A stretch of DNA of 64,000 nt from Thermogutta terrifontis (GTDB lineage: Bacteria > Planctomycetota > Planctomycetia > Pirellulales > Thermoguttaceae). Each line of letters starts with the position of its first letter. The first letter of the stretch is position 1. The notes under the pieces were generated by a model. It was not told the origin of the DNA, made no database searches, and saw only the letters and a list, made by a program, of their open reading frames with translations. The DNA lies in contig NZ_CP018477.1 in assembly GCF_002277955.1 (NCBI RefSeq), forward strand, positions 1,054,001-1,118,000, in the 5' to 3' direction. The translations under genes were made by a program, and so were the position numbers. This document shows, in pieces, positions 25,287-33,941 of the stretch.

Positions 25287-27716
25287 ATGCCGGAACCACA
25301 GGACCAGGTCCCGCAAGCCACTGTCGAAAAATCTCCGGAGAGAGCGGAACGCCGCATGCCCGAGGCCGTCCGCCAGAAGGGCATCCGTGCGCTCTTCGGT
25401 TCCAAATGGGGTTTGCTGGCACTGGTGATCGGTTCGGTCGTGGTGGTTGCCGGCCTGGGCGGTCTCGCATGGTGGTGGTTGACAGGCAAGCCAGAAGACG
25501 GTGCCACGGCACTTTTTGAGGCGGTCGATGCTCAGGATTGGCCCACTGTCCACGAAATGGCGGCAAAAGCTCTGGCAGATAAGCGGGCAGATCCAGAGTT
25601 ACTTAGGGCGGCCTTGTTCGCGCAGCTTGTGGCCTATACTGCGGAAGCCGACCGTCAAACGGGCACGGAGCGCCACCGCATGCTCCTTCTGGCAGCTCAA
25701 TTTGGAGATCAGGCAACGATTGTGGGACTTCCCCCCGGCCGTGAAGCTGATGGGCTGTTCACCCTGGGACGAACGCTTCACTATCTTTCCCGATTTGCCG
25801 AAAGCCGGAAATACCTCCGAGAAGCCGCCAAACTCGATTCCCAAAAGCAGCCGCGTGTGAACTGGCTGATGGCCGAGTCCCATCTTTTGGATCCAGAGGG
25901 AAACCGGCAGGAAGCGCTCCGCTTCAATCAGGCCTTCCTCTTGACGCCGGGACTTGACGCGCTTTCCCAAAATGCGGGATGGTTGCAGCAGGCACGAATT
26001 CATCTTGCCCTGGGCAGTCCTGATGCGGCCGAAGAGAGCCTGAAGCATCTCACTCCTAAAGGGGTCAACTCTTCGGAAGCGTATTTGGTTCGGGGACAGA
26101 TTGCCCTCTTGCGCGCTCAGAAACTGGTCCAAAATAAAGAGTCAAATAGAAAAGAAGAATTCCTCAAATATATCAACGAGGCGCGAGCGTCCTTTGAGCG
26201 TGTGAAGTCGGATGCGCTTGGTGACGAGAGCGCGCGGGCCAAAGCGGCGTATTTACTCGGGGTGATCCTGAATCTGGGGGAAGACTATGACGGAGCCATG
26301 GCAGCTTGGGAACGCTGCTGTTCAGAGTTTCCGGATTATCCGGAGAGTTGGGCTGCCCGGTTCCAGATCGCCCGACTTAACCACCGCCTTGGTCGTCACG
26401 ACCGCACCGTGGACGAGCTGGCCAATTGTATCCAGAAGATGGTTGACGCGGAGCGGTTTCTCAATCCCTGGATATCGAAGGAAGATATTCGTCAAACCGT
26501 TGACCAAGTATGGTTGGACTGCCTTGATAAAAAACTTTTCTCCTTGTGCCTGAAACTCGCCAACGGTATGGAGGGCGTTTTTACGCCGGAGCTTGTATAC
26601 AGCCTTCGCGCAAAGACCTACATCGCCTGGGGGGAATATCTGGAAAGCTCAAAACCGGAAGATGGAACCACTGAAGATAACAAGGCCCTGGCACGACGTT
26701 ATTTTCGACTGGCCGGGGATGACCTGACGCGACTGGCACGATTCCGAGCAGCAACGCGTTTCTACACCGAGGACCTTTGGCAAGCTGCAGATTATTACTA
26801 TCGAGGTGGATCGTACACGCGGGCATCCCGTGTATTGCGCGAGTATCTGCGAAATGAAGCCCGCCGCAGAAATCCCCAGGCCCTTCTGCGATTGGGAGAA
26901 TGTCTTCTCGCCATGGGCAAGCCAGACGACGCCCTGCGCGTGCTCTATGAGTGCATTGAATTCCACTCTAAAGACGCCGCGTCCTACAAAGCACGACTTT
27001 GGGCAGCGTATGCCCACATGGAAAAAGGGGAATACGACAAAGCAGAGGCTGTTCTGGTTGAAAATCTTGCCGGAGAGCTGGCTCCCACCAGCCTTGAATG
27101 GCGGGATTCGCTCTTCACTGTGGGGACGCTCTATTTTCGCCTCGGGCGGGATCGTGAAGCGTTGGAAAAGCTGGAAGAAGCCGTGCGACGTTATCCCCAG
27201 GACCGTCGCGTTCCGGAGGCTCGATATTTCCTGGCGGAACTTTATCTTCGCGCCGCGGTGGCGAAGGCCTCAAGTCAACCAAACATTCCCGCGATGCAGT
27301 CCGCTTTGACTCGCGATCTGCTTCAAAGCGCCCTCGAAGAACTTCAGGTTATTCAAAAGGAATTGGATTCCCAATGGGACAGGGGGGGCACAACTCCCGC
27401 GACGCAAAAACTCCTCCGCAACGTGTATTTCGCATTGGGTGACGTGCTTTATCGCCTTGGACGCTTCGGAGATGCCATCAACACCTACGTGACGCTCACC
27501 AATCGGTTGCAATCGGAACCAGAAGTCCTTGATGCGTATATGCAGATGGCCCGCTGCTATCGTGCCATGGGACGCACCAGAGAAGCGCAAACCACGCTCC
27601 AGCAGGCCAAAATCATGCTCAATCGACTTCCTCCGGATGTTGCGTTGGAAAAATCAACTCCTTTTTCCCGAGAGGAATGGCAGGCCCGTCTGGCATGGTT
27701 AGAACGCCATTTATAA
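25287..27716 (+). CDS. Membrane-anchored TPR-repeat protein
   Basis: An 809-residue protein with a charged cytoplasmic N-terminus (residues 1-47), one strong membrane helix (about 48-70, rich in Val/Gly/Leu), and then almost only helical pairs of TPR type (for example DGLFTLGRTLHYLSRFAESR, LGRDREALEKLEEAV, LGRFGDAINTYVTL, AMGRTREAQTTLQQA). The repeats therefore face outside the cytoplasm. TPR arrays are protein-protein scaffolds; the partner is unknown. It is the last gene before the flagellar locus, separated by 166 bp, and could equally be unrelated to motility. The open frame begins at 25143, but ATG 25287 gives a more natural N-terminus. Confidence 0.75.
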   Translation: MPEPQDQVPQATVEKSPERAERRMPEAVRQKGIRALFGSKWGLLALVIGSVVVVAGLGGLAWWWLTGKPEDGATALFEAVDAQDWPTVHEMAAKALADKRADPELLRAALFAQLVAYTAEADRQTGTERHRMLLLAAQFGDQATIVGLPPGREADGLFTLGRTLHYLSRFAESRKYLREAAKLDSQKQPRVNWLMAESHLLDPEGNRQEALRFNQAFLLTPGLDALSQNAGWLQQARIHLALGSPDAAEESLKHLTPKGVNSSEAYLVRGQIALLRAQKLVQNKESNRKEEFLKYINEARASFERVKSDALGDESARAKAAYLLGVILNLGEDYDGAMAAWERCCSEFPDYPESWAARFQIARLNHRLGRHDRTVDELANCIQKMVDAERFLNPWISKEDIRQTVDQVWLDCLDKKLFSLCLKLANGMEGVFTPELVYSLRAKTYIAWGEYLESSKPEDGTTEDNKALARRYFRLAGDDLTRLARFRAATRFYTEDLWQAADYYYRGGSYTRASRVLREYLRNEARRRNPQALLRLGECLLAMGKPDDALRVLYECIEFHSKDAASYKARLWAAYAHMEKGEYDKAEAVLVENLAGELAPTSLEWRDSLFTVGTLYFRLGRDREALEKLEEAVRRYPQDRRVPEARYFLAELYLRAAVAKASSQPNIPAMQSALTRDLLQSALEELQVIQKELDSQWDRGGTTPATQKLLRNVYFALGDVLYRLGRFGDAINTYVTLTNRLQSEPEVLDAYMQMARCYRAMGRTREAQTTLQQAKIMLNRLPPDVALEKSTPFSREEWQARLAWLERHL

Positions 27717-27882
27717 ATCGCGCCGATTCACGCCCGATTGTTGGTGTGTATCGCGATGGATGTAAATATCGCTCTATCTGGTATCACTGTAAGTGCACAT
27801 AGTCGTATTCAACAATATGTAAAGATGCAGGACGAGATCACCAAGACGACTTGCATTGAGACTTTTATGGATAGGGTGTGAT

Positions 27883-28317
27883 ATGCCCGAGTTCATAACA
27901 GAATTGTGGTTAGAAAAACATGCGATTCTGACGGATATTTATGAATTAACGCAGCATCAATACACCTATGTGGAAAACAACCAGATAGACGGGGTGCTGG
28001 ATATTCTGGCACAAAAACAACGTTTACTTGCAAGGCTCCAGCAGGTGGATAGCCGGCTGACGCGTTCAGGGGATCAAAAAGGCGGATCGGCGGAAGACAC
28101 CCGGAACATTGCTTCGGGACTTCCGGAAGTTGTCAAAGCGTGCCGCGAACTCCTGGAAAAGATCGTGCAAGTGGAACAGGAGTGCCACGCACGTCTGGAA
28201 AAACGGCGGGATGCCATCGCCGCCGAATTGGGGCAGCTTCATGAAGTCTCACGGGCACGGGCGGCTTACATGGGAGGAAACGCCATTCCAGGCGGAGAAC
28301 TCGATCTGACCCTGTGA
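27883..28317 (+). CDS. FlgN-like flagellar export chaperone
   Basis: A 144-residue all-helical protein. The N-terminal pattern (LWLEKHAILTDIYELTQHQ, a gap, then DGVLDILAQKQRLLARLQQ) matches the FlgN fold, in which two antiparallel helices carry repeated hydrophobic positions and a KxxLL motif. FlgN chaperones the hook-filament junction proteins FlgK and FlgL. It is the first gene of the flagellar locus, just before the regulatory pair. Sequence conservation in this family is weak, so FliT or another helical chaperone remains possible. Confidence 0.55.
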   Translation: MPEFITELWLEKHAILTDIYELTQHQYTYVENNQIDGVLDILAQKQRLLARLQQVDSRLTRSGDQKGGSAEDTRNIASGLPEVVKACRELLEKIVQVEQECHARLEKRRDAIAAELGQLHEVSRARAAYMGGNAIPGGELDLTL

Positions 28318-28381
28318 ATGCAGTTTCCTACCGATTAAGGCCTGCAAAGACCCGGTTTCAGGGAATAGTCCGACAGACGTT

Positions 28382-29284
28382 ATGAACGAGCACGACCGAG
28401 CTGAACACACGGAAAACAGCACGCCACGGGTACCGAGCCAGGTGGGCCCAGCCACCGAAGGCACAGACCTGGCGGCCATTCTGGAGGCCTGGCACGCGGC
28501 GACGGTGCGCCTGGAACAGACTCACGAGGCCCTCCAGGCGGAAGTCAGGCGATTGACGGCAGAGCTTGAAAAGAAAAACCGCGAGCTTGCCCGTAAAGAC
28601 CGTCTCGCTGACCTGGGTCGAATGGCTGCTCACATCGCCCATGAACTGCGAAACAGCCTTGTGCCGGTATCCCTCTATGTGAGTCTTTTGAAACGGCGAG
28701 TTACAAATGCAGAATCTCGCGAAATAATCGGAAAAATAGAGCAAGCCGTGCAGGCTGCGCAAAGCGTTTTAAACGACATCCTGCAATTCGCCGCTGATCG
28801 AGAACTTCAAGAAACCCTTTTTGAACTGAAACCATGGCTGATTGATATTACAAAGGAAATAGAATTGCAAGCGGTATCGCAGAAAGTGCATATAAAAGTG
28901 GAAGTGCCCGAGTTACTTTTGGCCTGGGCCGATCGCGATCTCTTGCGCCGTGTGATCATCAACCTCCTGCTCAATGCTCTCGATGCCATGCCTGGAGGAG
29001 GCGAGTTAACTGTCCGCGCGGCAGCCGCCGGTCGGGATCTTTTGATCTCGGTGGCGGATACCGGTCCTGGGCTCAGTGAGGAGGCCCTTCAGCACGCGTT
29101 TGAGCCGTTCTTCACGACCAAAGCGAATGGCACTGGGCTGGGACTGGCGATAGTCGAACACCTTATTCAACTACATGGCGGCACGATAACCGTGCAAAAC
29201 GGAACGCACGGTGGCGCCGTATTTGATATTCATCTTCCCAATCGCTGTATCGTCCCCACGCAGATGGGCAAACGAGCCGCGTAA
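28382..29284 (+). CDS. Soluble sensor histidine kinase, FlrB/FleS-like
   Basis: A 300-residue kinase without membrane segments. A predicted coiled coil (about 34-76) leads into the H-box AAHIAHELRNSL with phospho-acceptor H87. The HATPase domain has N-box N198 (INLLLNAL), G1 motif D226-x-G (VADTGPG) and the G2 box GTGLGLAI. Short cytoplasmic kinases of this design sit next to flagellar sigma-54 activators in many bacteria. The next gene is such an activator, 46 bp downstream, so this kinase probably phosphorylates it in response to basal-body assembly. No separate PAS domain is visible. Confidence 0.85.
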   Translation: MNEHDRAEHTENSTPRVPSQVGPATEGTDLAAILEAWHAATVRLEQTHEALQAEVRRLTAELEKKNRELARKDRLADLGRMAAHIAHELRNSLVPVSLYVSLLKRRVTNAESREIIGKIEQAVQAAQSVLNDILQFAADRELQETLFELKPWLIDITKEIELQAVSQKVHIKVEVPELLLAWADRDLLRRVIINLLLNALDAMPGGGELTVRAAAAGRDLLISVADTGPGLSEEALQHAFEPFFTTKANGTGLGLAIVEHLIQLHGGTITVQNGTHGGAVFDIHLPNRCIVPTQMGKRAA

Positions 29285-29330
29285 ACGCGCCGTTTATAAG
29301 CGAATATAACGGAAATGGAGTCGCCACAAT

Positions 29331-30761
29331 ATGACTGATCTTAGAACTCCTAAAAGACAGGAAACAGCCCACACGCATCTTCGCAGGTCTGGCAGAATCC
29401 TTGTGGTGGACGACCATGCCGCGTCCCGCGAGGCGATGGCCGATATATTGCGTCGGGCAGGCCATGACGTGCAGGCCTGCGGAAGTGCAGCCGAGGCCAT
29501 CGACTTACTTGCCCGGTCTTTCTGGGACGTAGTTGTCACCGACCTCAATATGCCGGGAATGTCGGGACTCGACCTCGTACGGCACATTGAGAAGCGACAG
29601 ATCCCGACACGAGTGATCATGGTCACGGCGTACGCCACGGTTGCTTCGGCGGTCGAGGCGATGCGCCATGGCGCCTTCGACTATATCGAAAAGCCTTTTG
29701 ATGCGGGGCAGCTCGAGCGCCTCGTGGCGGAGGCACTTCGGCACAATCAGGTCCTTCGCCCAGCAGAAACTGCTGCTCCGGCGGGAGCGGAACAGAACAT
29801 GCCTGTTCTGGTGGGATCGAGCCGCCCCATGCAGGAGCTTCGCCGTCGCATCGAACAGGTGGCCGCCACCAGTGAGACAGTGCTCATTCTTGGAGAAAGT
29901 GGTACGGGAAAGGAGCTTGTCGCCAGGCTTATTCACTATCTTAGTCCTCGGGCTGCCGGACCCTTTATCAGCGTTAATTGCCCGGCGCTTTCGGCACATC
30001 TCATGGAAAGTGAACTATTTGGCCACGAGAAGGGGGCATTTACGGGAGCGGATTCAGACCGGGTGGGTCGTTTTGAACTGGCGCATAGAGGCTCCCTCCT
30101 GCTTGACGAAATCACGGAAATTGACACCGCGTTACAGGCCAAACTTCTACGTGTTCTGCAGGAGCGAGCATTTGAGCGGGTTGGGTCCAGCCGCACATTA
30201 CATGTGGACGTTCGCGTTTTGGCCACAACAAACCGAGACCTGGAAAAAGAAATTGCCGGGGGCCGCTTCCGCCAGGACCTCTATTATCGTCTGGCAGTAT
30301 TGCCCATTCATATTCCGCCCCTGCGAGAAAGAAAAGAAGATATTCCTGAATTAATTGCCCATTTTCAAAAGCGTTGTGCAGAACGGCTGGGACGGCCGGT
30401 GCCAGAGCTGGACGATTCGGCCGTAAACAGACTGATGGAGCACGATTGGCCAGGCAACGTTCGGGAGCTTGAAAACCTTGTCACGCGGGTATGTGTTTTG
30501 ACGACGGAAGATCGCGTTACGGCAGAGCAGATCGGGCGGTGGCTTCCGGCATCCCCGGCAAACCCGCGTCCGATCGATATTCCGGTTGGCATCAGTCTTC
30601 AGGATATGGAGCGCTACCTGATTGAAGCCACATTGGAGAAATATGACGGACACCGGGAGAAAACGGCAAAGGCTCTGGGAATCGGGGTCCGCACGCTCAC
30701 GGAGAAACTGCGCCAATATGGTTATCCTCCGCGAGCAAAGCGATTTTCACGGACAGGGTGA
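29331..30761 (+). CDS. Sigma-54-dependent response regulator, FlrC/FleR-like
   Basis: A 476-residue NtrC-type activator. Receiver domain at about 22-135 with acidic pair D27-D28, phospho-acceptor D71, T99 and K121. AAA+ domain with Walker A GESGTGKE (188-195) and the sigma-54 contact loop GAFTGA (235-240). The C-terminus carries a Fis-type helix-turn-helix (EKTAKALGIGVRTLTEKLRQ). A strong sigma-54 promoter lies 120 bp downstream in front of flgB, so this is very likely the class II flagellar activator, paired with the kinase encoded before it. Confidence 0.92.
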   Translation: MTDLRTPKRQETAHTHLRRSGRILVVDDHAASREAMADILRRAGHDVQACGSAAEAIDLLARSFWDVVVTDLNMPGMSGLDLVRHIEKRQIPTRVIMVTAYATVASAVEAMRHGAFDYIEKPFDAGQLERLVAEALRHNQVLRPAETAAPAGAEQNMPVLVGSSRPMQELRRRIEQVAATSETVLILGESGTGKELVARLIHYLSPRAAGPFISVNCPALSAHLMESELFGHEKGAFTGADSDRVGRFELAHRGSLLLDEITEIDTALQAKLLRVLQERAFERVGSSRTLHVDVRVLATTNRDLEKEIAGGRFRQDLYYRLAVLPIHIPPLRERKEDIPELIAHFQKRCAERLGRPVPELDDSAVNRLMEHDWPGNVRELENLVTRVCVLTTEDRVTAEQIGRWLPASPANPRPIDIPVGISLQDMERYLIEATLEKYDGHREKTAKALGIGVRTLTEKLRQYGYPPRAKRFSRTG

Positions 30762-30882
30762 TCGGCAAAATCTGCTGAATCGTTCCGGCAAAAGTTGCCA
30801 TGATCACGGCGACGTGAGGAACCGGTGGGGATGAAAAGAGGCCAAAAGGCCCGGCAAAGTCCAGTAAATTTAATCGCCACTA

Positions 30883-30899
30883 TTGGCATGACGGTTGCA
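30883..30899 (+). promoter_or_regulatory. Sigma-54 promoter upstream of flgB
   Basis: TTGGCATGACGGTTGCA matches the sigma-54 consensus (TGGCAYG, 4 nt, TTGCA) with the invariant GG and GC at the correct 12-bp spacing. It lies 34 bp before the flgB ATG, right after the gene for a sigma-54 activator. It should drive the flgB operon. Confidence 0.85.
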
Positions 30900-30933
30900 T
30901 CCATCCATATCAGATGTTGATCAGGAAAAACGT

Positions 30934-31344
30934 ATGTGGAACGGAATCTTCACCGGCACCAGCATTCCTCTGTTGGCCAGTGTGGCCGATTTCACCGAGG
31001 TCAGGCATACCGTCCTGGCTGGTAACCTGGCCAATTTGGATACGCCTGGTTATCAGGCGATGGACTTGCCGGTGGAGGATTTCCGTGCCCATTTGCGAAA
31101 GGCCCTGGCGGAAAGGAACACGGTGCCCTTCAGCTCCCCGGGCGATCGAGCTTACTACCTGGGGGCGAGACCGCCCGATTGGTCGTCACACAAGCGACCG
31201 TTCGTCCGCCACGACGGTAACGATGTGTCCGTCGAGGAACAAGTCAGTGAAATGGTCAAAAACCAGATGCTTCACAATACGGCGCTGACCATCATGGCGA
31301 GCCAATTTCGGTTACTCTTGACCGCGATCAGCGAACGCGTGTAA
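30934..31344 (+). CDS. flgB: Flagellar basal-body rod protein FlgB
   Basis: A 136-residue proximal rod protein, the typical length. The N-terminal rod motif is present (AGNLANLDTPGYQAMD), as is the C-terminal coiled helix (VSEMVKNQMLHNTALTIMASQFRLL). FlgB is exported by the type III apparatus and joins the MS-ring end of the rod. ATG 30934 has AGGA upstream and lies 34 bp after the sigma-54 promoter. First gene of the structural operon, followed by flgC and fliE in the classic order. Confidence 0.95.
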   Translation: MWNGIFTGTSIPLLASVADFTEVRHTVLAGNLANLDTPGYQAMDLPVEDFRAHLRKALAERNTVPFSSPGDRAYYLGARPPDWSSHKRPFVRHDGNDVSVEEQVSEMVKNQMLHNTALTIMASQFRLLLTAISERV

Positions 31345-31466
31345 TAATACAGCCCGGCCTTTTGCAGAAGATGGGAGCCAGTTGCTAATTGGAGAAAATG
31401 AATAAAACGGAAGAAAATAGTAAGCAGGAAATTTTCGTGTGATTTATAACGAAAAGGATAGTGGCG

Positions 31467-31886
31467 ATGTTTTCTGCTCTGGATATTAGTACCAGTGCAC
31501 TGGTGGCCCAGCGAATTCGCATCACAGCAATTGCGGGAAACATTGCCAACATTTCCACAACTCACAATGAGCGGGGTGAGCCACATCCCTATCAGCCTCG
31601 CTACGTGACGTTTCAGGCCGATCCCGCCGTGGGGGCCTTTGGAGCAAAGGGGGTCCGTGTCTCGGGCGTCCGCGTCGAGGACCGTCCGCCGCGGTATAAG
31701 TACGAGCCCGGGCATCCTGATGCCATCCAGCAGGGTCCCATGCGTGGATATGTCGCCTATCCCAACATCAACCTGATGACGGAATTCACTGATGCTCTGG
31801 AAGCCGCCCGGGCCTACGAGGCCAATTTGGGAGCCATCGAGATCACGAAAGACATGACCCAGCAAACGTTGAGGATTCTGGCCTGA
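31467..31886 (+). CDS. flgC: Flagellar basal-body rod protein FlgC
   Basis: A 139-residue rod protein. It starts FSALDISTSALVAQRIRITAIAGNIANISTT, the standard FlgC N-terminus, and ends with the helical tail EAARAYEANLGAIEITKDM. ATG 31467 was chosen over GTG 31461 for its spacing from AAGGAT. Its TGA shares one base with the fliE ATG (TGATG), so the two are translationally coupled. Confidence 0.96.
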   Translation: MFSALDISTSALVAQRIRITAIAGNIANISTTHNERGEPHPYQPRYVTFQADPAVGAFGAKGVRVSGVRVEDRPPRYKYEPGHPDAIQQGPMRGYVAYPNINLMTEFTDALEAARAYEANLGAIEITKDMTQQTLRILA

Positions 31887-32179
31887 TGGATGCGATTCGC
31901 GGGATCAATCCAGGTTCTTTGCCCATGGGCAGCCCACAGCAGGTGGGCTCCACGCAGCAAACCGATTTTCGTGATTTTCTCCTGCGCTCCATCCGCGAAG
32001 TGAATTCTATGCAGCAGGAGGCGGACCGGGCGGTGGAGCGACTTATGCTGGGGGAGGAGGTCACGCCGGCGGAAGTTCTCACGGCCGTCCAGAAAGCCGA
32101 TATCGCCTTTAAATTGATGATGCAAATCAGAAATAAACTAATTCAGGCATACCAGGAAATCCAAAATATTCGTGTTTAG
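31886..32179 (+). CDS. fliE: MS-ring/rod adaptor protein FliE
   Basis: A 97-residue protein of normal FliE length. The C-terminal part carries the family pattern (DFRDFLLRSIREVNSMQQEAD, then LTAVQKADIAFKLMMQIRNKL IQAYQEI split by a short step). FliE links the rod to the FliF ring and is the first rod-type export substrate. It overlaps flgC by one base and precedes fliF. Confidence 0.95.
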   Translation: MDAIRGINPGSLPMGSPQQVGSTQQTDFRDFLLRSIREVNSMQQEADRAVERLMLGEEVTPAEVLTAVQKADIAFKLMMQIRNKLIQAYQEIQNIRV

Positions 32180-32271
32180 GGTTCTTTGGTCAGGTTAGTG
32201 GCACTTTGGAGAGGTCGCCGGTATTACGCACGAAGTAACTCGTGTGATTTTCTGATATCAGGTGTCCAGGG

Positions 32272-33918
32272 ATGGACTTTCTGAACGCGACATGGCAGCA
32301 ATTGCGGGATCTTTTCCTCGGCATGACGCCGAGTATGCGAATCACCACAGCGCTGCTTTTCGCTGCGGTGGTCGTCAGCCTGGGCTTTCTCGTGTCATAT
32401 TCACACACGGGTGGCTCTGTATACTTGATGAATGGGGCTCACTTTTCGCCGAACGATTTGCCGGCAATGGAGGCTGCATTCGCCGCCAAGGGGCTCAATG
32501 ACTATCGCATCGAAGGTACTCGCATCAGGGTTCCGCAGGGTAAACAGGATAAATATATGGCCGCCCTGGCGGAGGGCAATGCTCTGCCTTATAACTATCT
32601 GGATATTCTCGAAAAAACTATCAAGGAATCTTCCACCTTTGAGCCGCGTTACAAATTAGAAGAACGAACGAAAATCGCCCTGCAAAAGGAGCTTTCGCGC
32701 GTCATCAGCCAAATGGCCGGCGTCCAGGATGCCGTGGTGATGTTCTCTCGCACCAACCAAGGGGGCCTGCGTCGGGAGACGGTGACCACGGCCTCTGTCG
32801 CGATTAAGCCCATTGGGGGACAGGAGCTTTCCGATCAGGTTATTCGATCTATTCGATACTATGTGGCTAAAAGTATAGGCGGTCTGAAACCGGAAGACGT
32901 TGTTGTCACCAATATGGACACAGGGGCGAATTATTATGCCCTGGACGACCAACCTCTGCAGGCCGCAGAAGGAACTTATGCCCTGAAGCGATCCTGGGAA
33001 CAGTACTTTGCGGAAAAGGTGAAAACGGCTCTGGGATATGTCCCGGGGGTTCTTGTGAGCTGCAACGTGGAACTTGATCCCACGAAATACCAGCGGCAAG
33101 AGCAGGTAAAACTCGATCCCAAGGCAGTTGCTCTCGACGTGACAGAGACCACAAAAACACGTCAGGCAACTTCGGACGCGGGAGGCCGCGTCGGTTACGT
33201 GGCGCAGGGCAACACGCCGCGATCGCTCAATTCGGCATCCACCGGACCAAGCGAGACAGAGGAAGAAACCCAACGAACCGAGCGAAACTCAGTTGGCCAG
33301 ACAGTGATCCAGCAGGAGACCGCAGGACTGCTTCCGAAACGCGTGACAGTCTCAGTCGCAATTCCTGCCAGTTATTTTAGACGAATTTGGGAGCAGCAGC
33401 AAACCGGTTCTAATCCGAGCAATCAGCAAGGCCCGACAGCGCAGAACCTCGACAAAATTAGAACAGAAGAACTCAATAAAATTCGAACGCATATTGCGGC
33501 TCTTCTGCCGCCAGCGGAGGGGGTGAATGATCCGACACAGTTGGTTACCGTCACCGATTTTGTCGACATGCCCTCCAGCCCGCCACCGGAACCGTCAATC
33601 ACCCAGCAGAGCCTCGAGTTTGTTCGCCAGTACTGGCCGACACTCGGGCTGATGGCTCTGGCCCTCGTCAGCCTGATTGTCTTGCGCTCCACCGTGCGGC
33701 AGACGGCGCAGCCTGTTACGGGCAGCCCGGTTGTCATTCCCGAAGCACCGACAAGCACGCCGGCAAACGAAGCCAGTGAAACCCAGACAGAGACTCGAAC
33801 GAAACGTCGGGCGGCGACCGGCACGCGGTCACTCCGTGAAGAGGTCGCTGAACTTGTTGCGGAGGATCCTGAAACGGCTGCCAATATTCTCAAAGCATGG
33901 ATTGGAAATCCAGTGTAG
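32272..33918 (+). CDS. fliF: Flagellar MS-ring protein FliF
   Basis: A 548-residue ring protein. Membrane helices at about 22-43 and 455-473 bound the large periplasmic part with ring-building motifs (LEERTKIALQKELSRVISQMAGV, RTNQGGLRRETVTTASVAI). The C-terminal tail REEVAELVAEDPETAANILKAW is the FliG-binding segment, so the FliF-FliG contact appears conserved even though FliG is unusual. A Ser/Gln/Thr-rich loop near 320-390 is the normal variable region. Confidence 0.96.
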   Translation: MDFLNATWQQLRDLFLGMTPSMRITTALLFAAVVVSLGFLVSYSHTGGSVYLMNGAHFSPNDLPAMEAAFAAKGLNDYRIEGTRIRVPQGKQDKYMAALAEGNALPYNYLDILEKTIKESSTFEPRYKLEERTKIALQKELSRVISQMAGVQDAVVMFSRTNQGGLRRETVTTASVAIKPIGGQELSDQVIRSIRYYVAKSIGGLKPEDVVVTNMDTGANYYALDDQPLQAAEGTYALKRSWEQYFAEKVKTALGYVPGVLVSCNVELDPTKYQRQEQVKLDPKAVALDVTETTKTRQATSDAGGRVGYVAQGNTPRSLNSASTGPSETEEETQRTERNSVGQTVIQQETAGLLPKRVTVSVAIPASYFRRIWEQQQTGSNPSNQQGPTAQNLDKIRTEELNKIRTHIAALLPPAEGVNDPTQLVTVTDFVDMPSSPPPEPSITQQSLEFVRQYWPTLGLMALALVSLIVLRSTVRQTAQPVTGSPVVIPEAPTSTPANEASETQTETRTKRRAATGTRSLREEVAELVAEDPETAANILKAWIGNPV

Positions 33919-33941
33919 GTTAATATTTACAAATCCCATCC

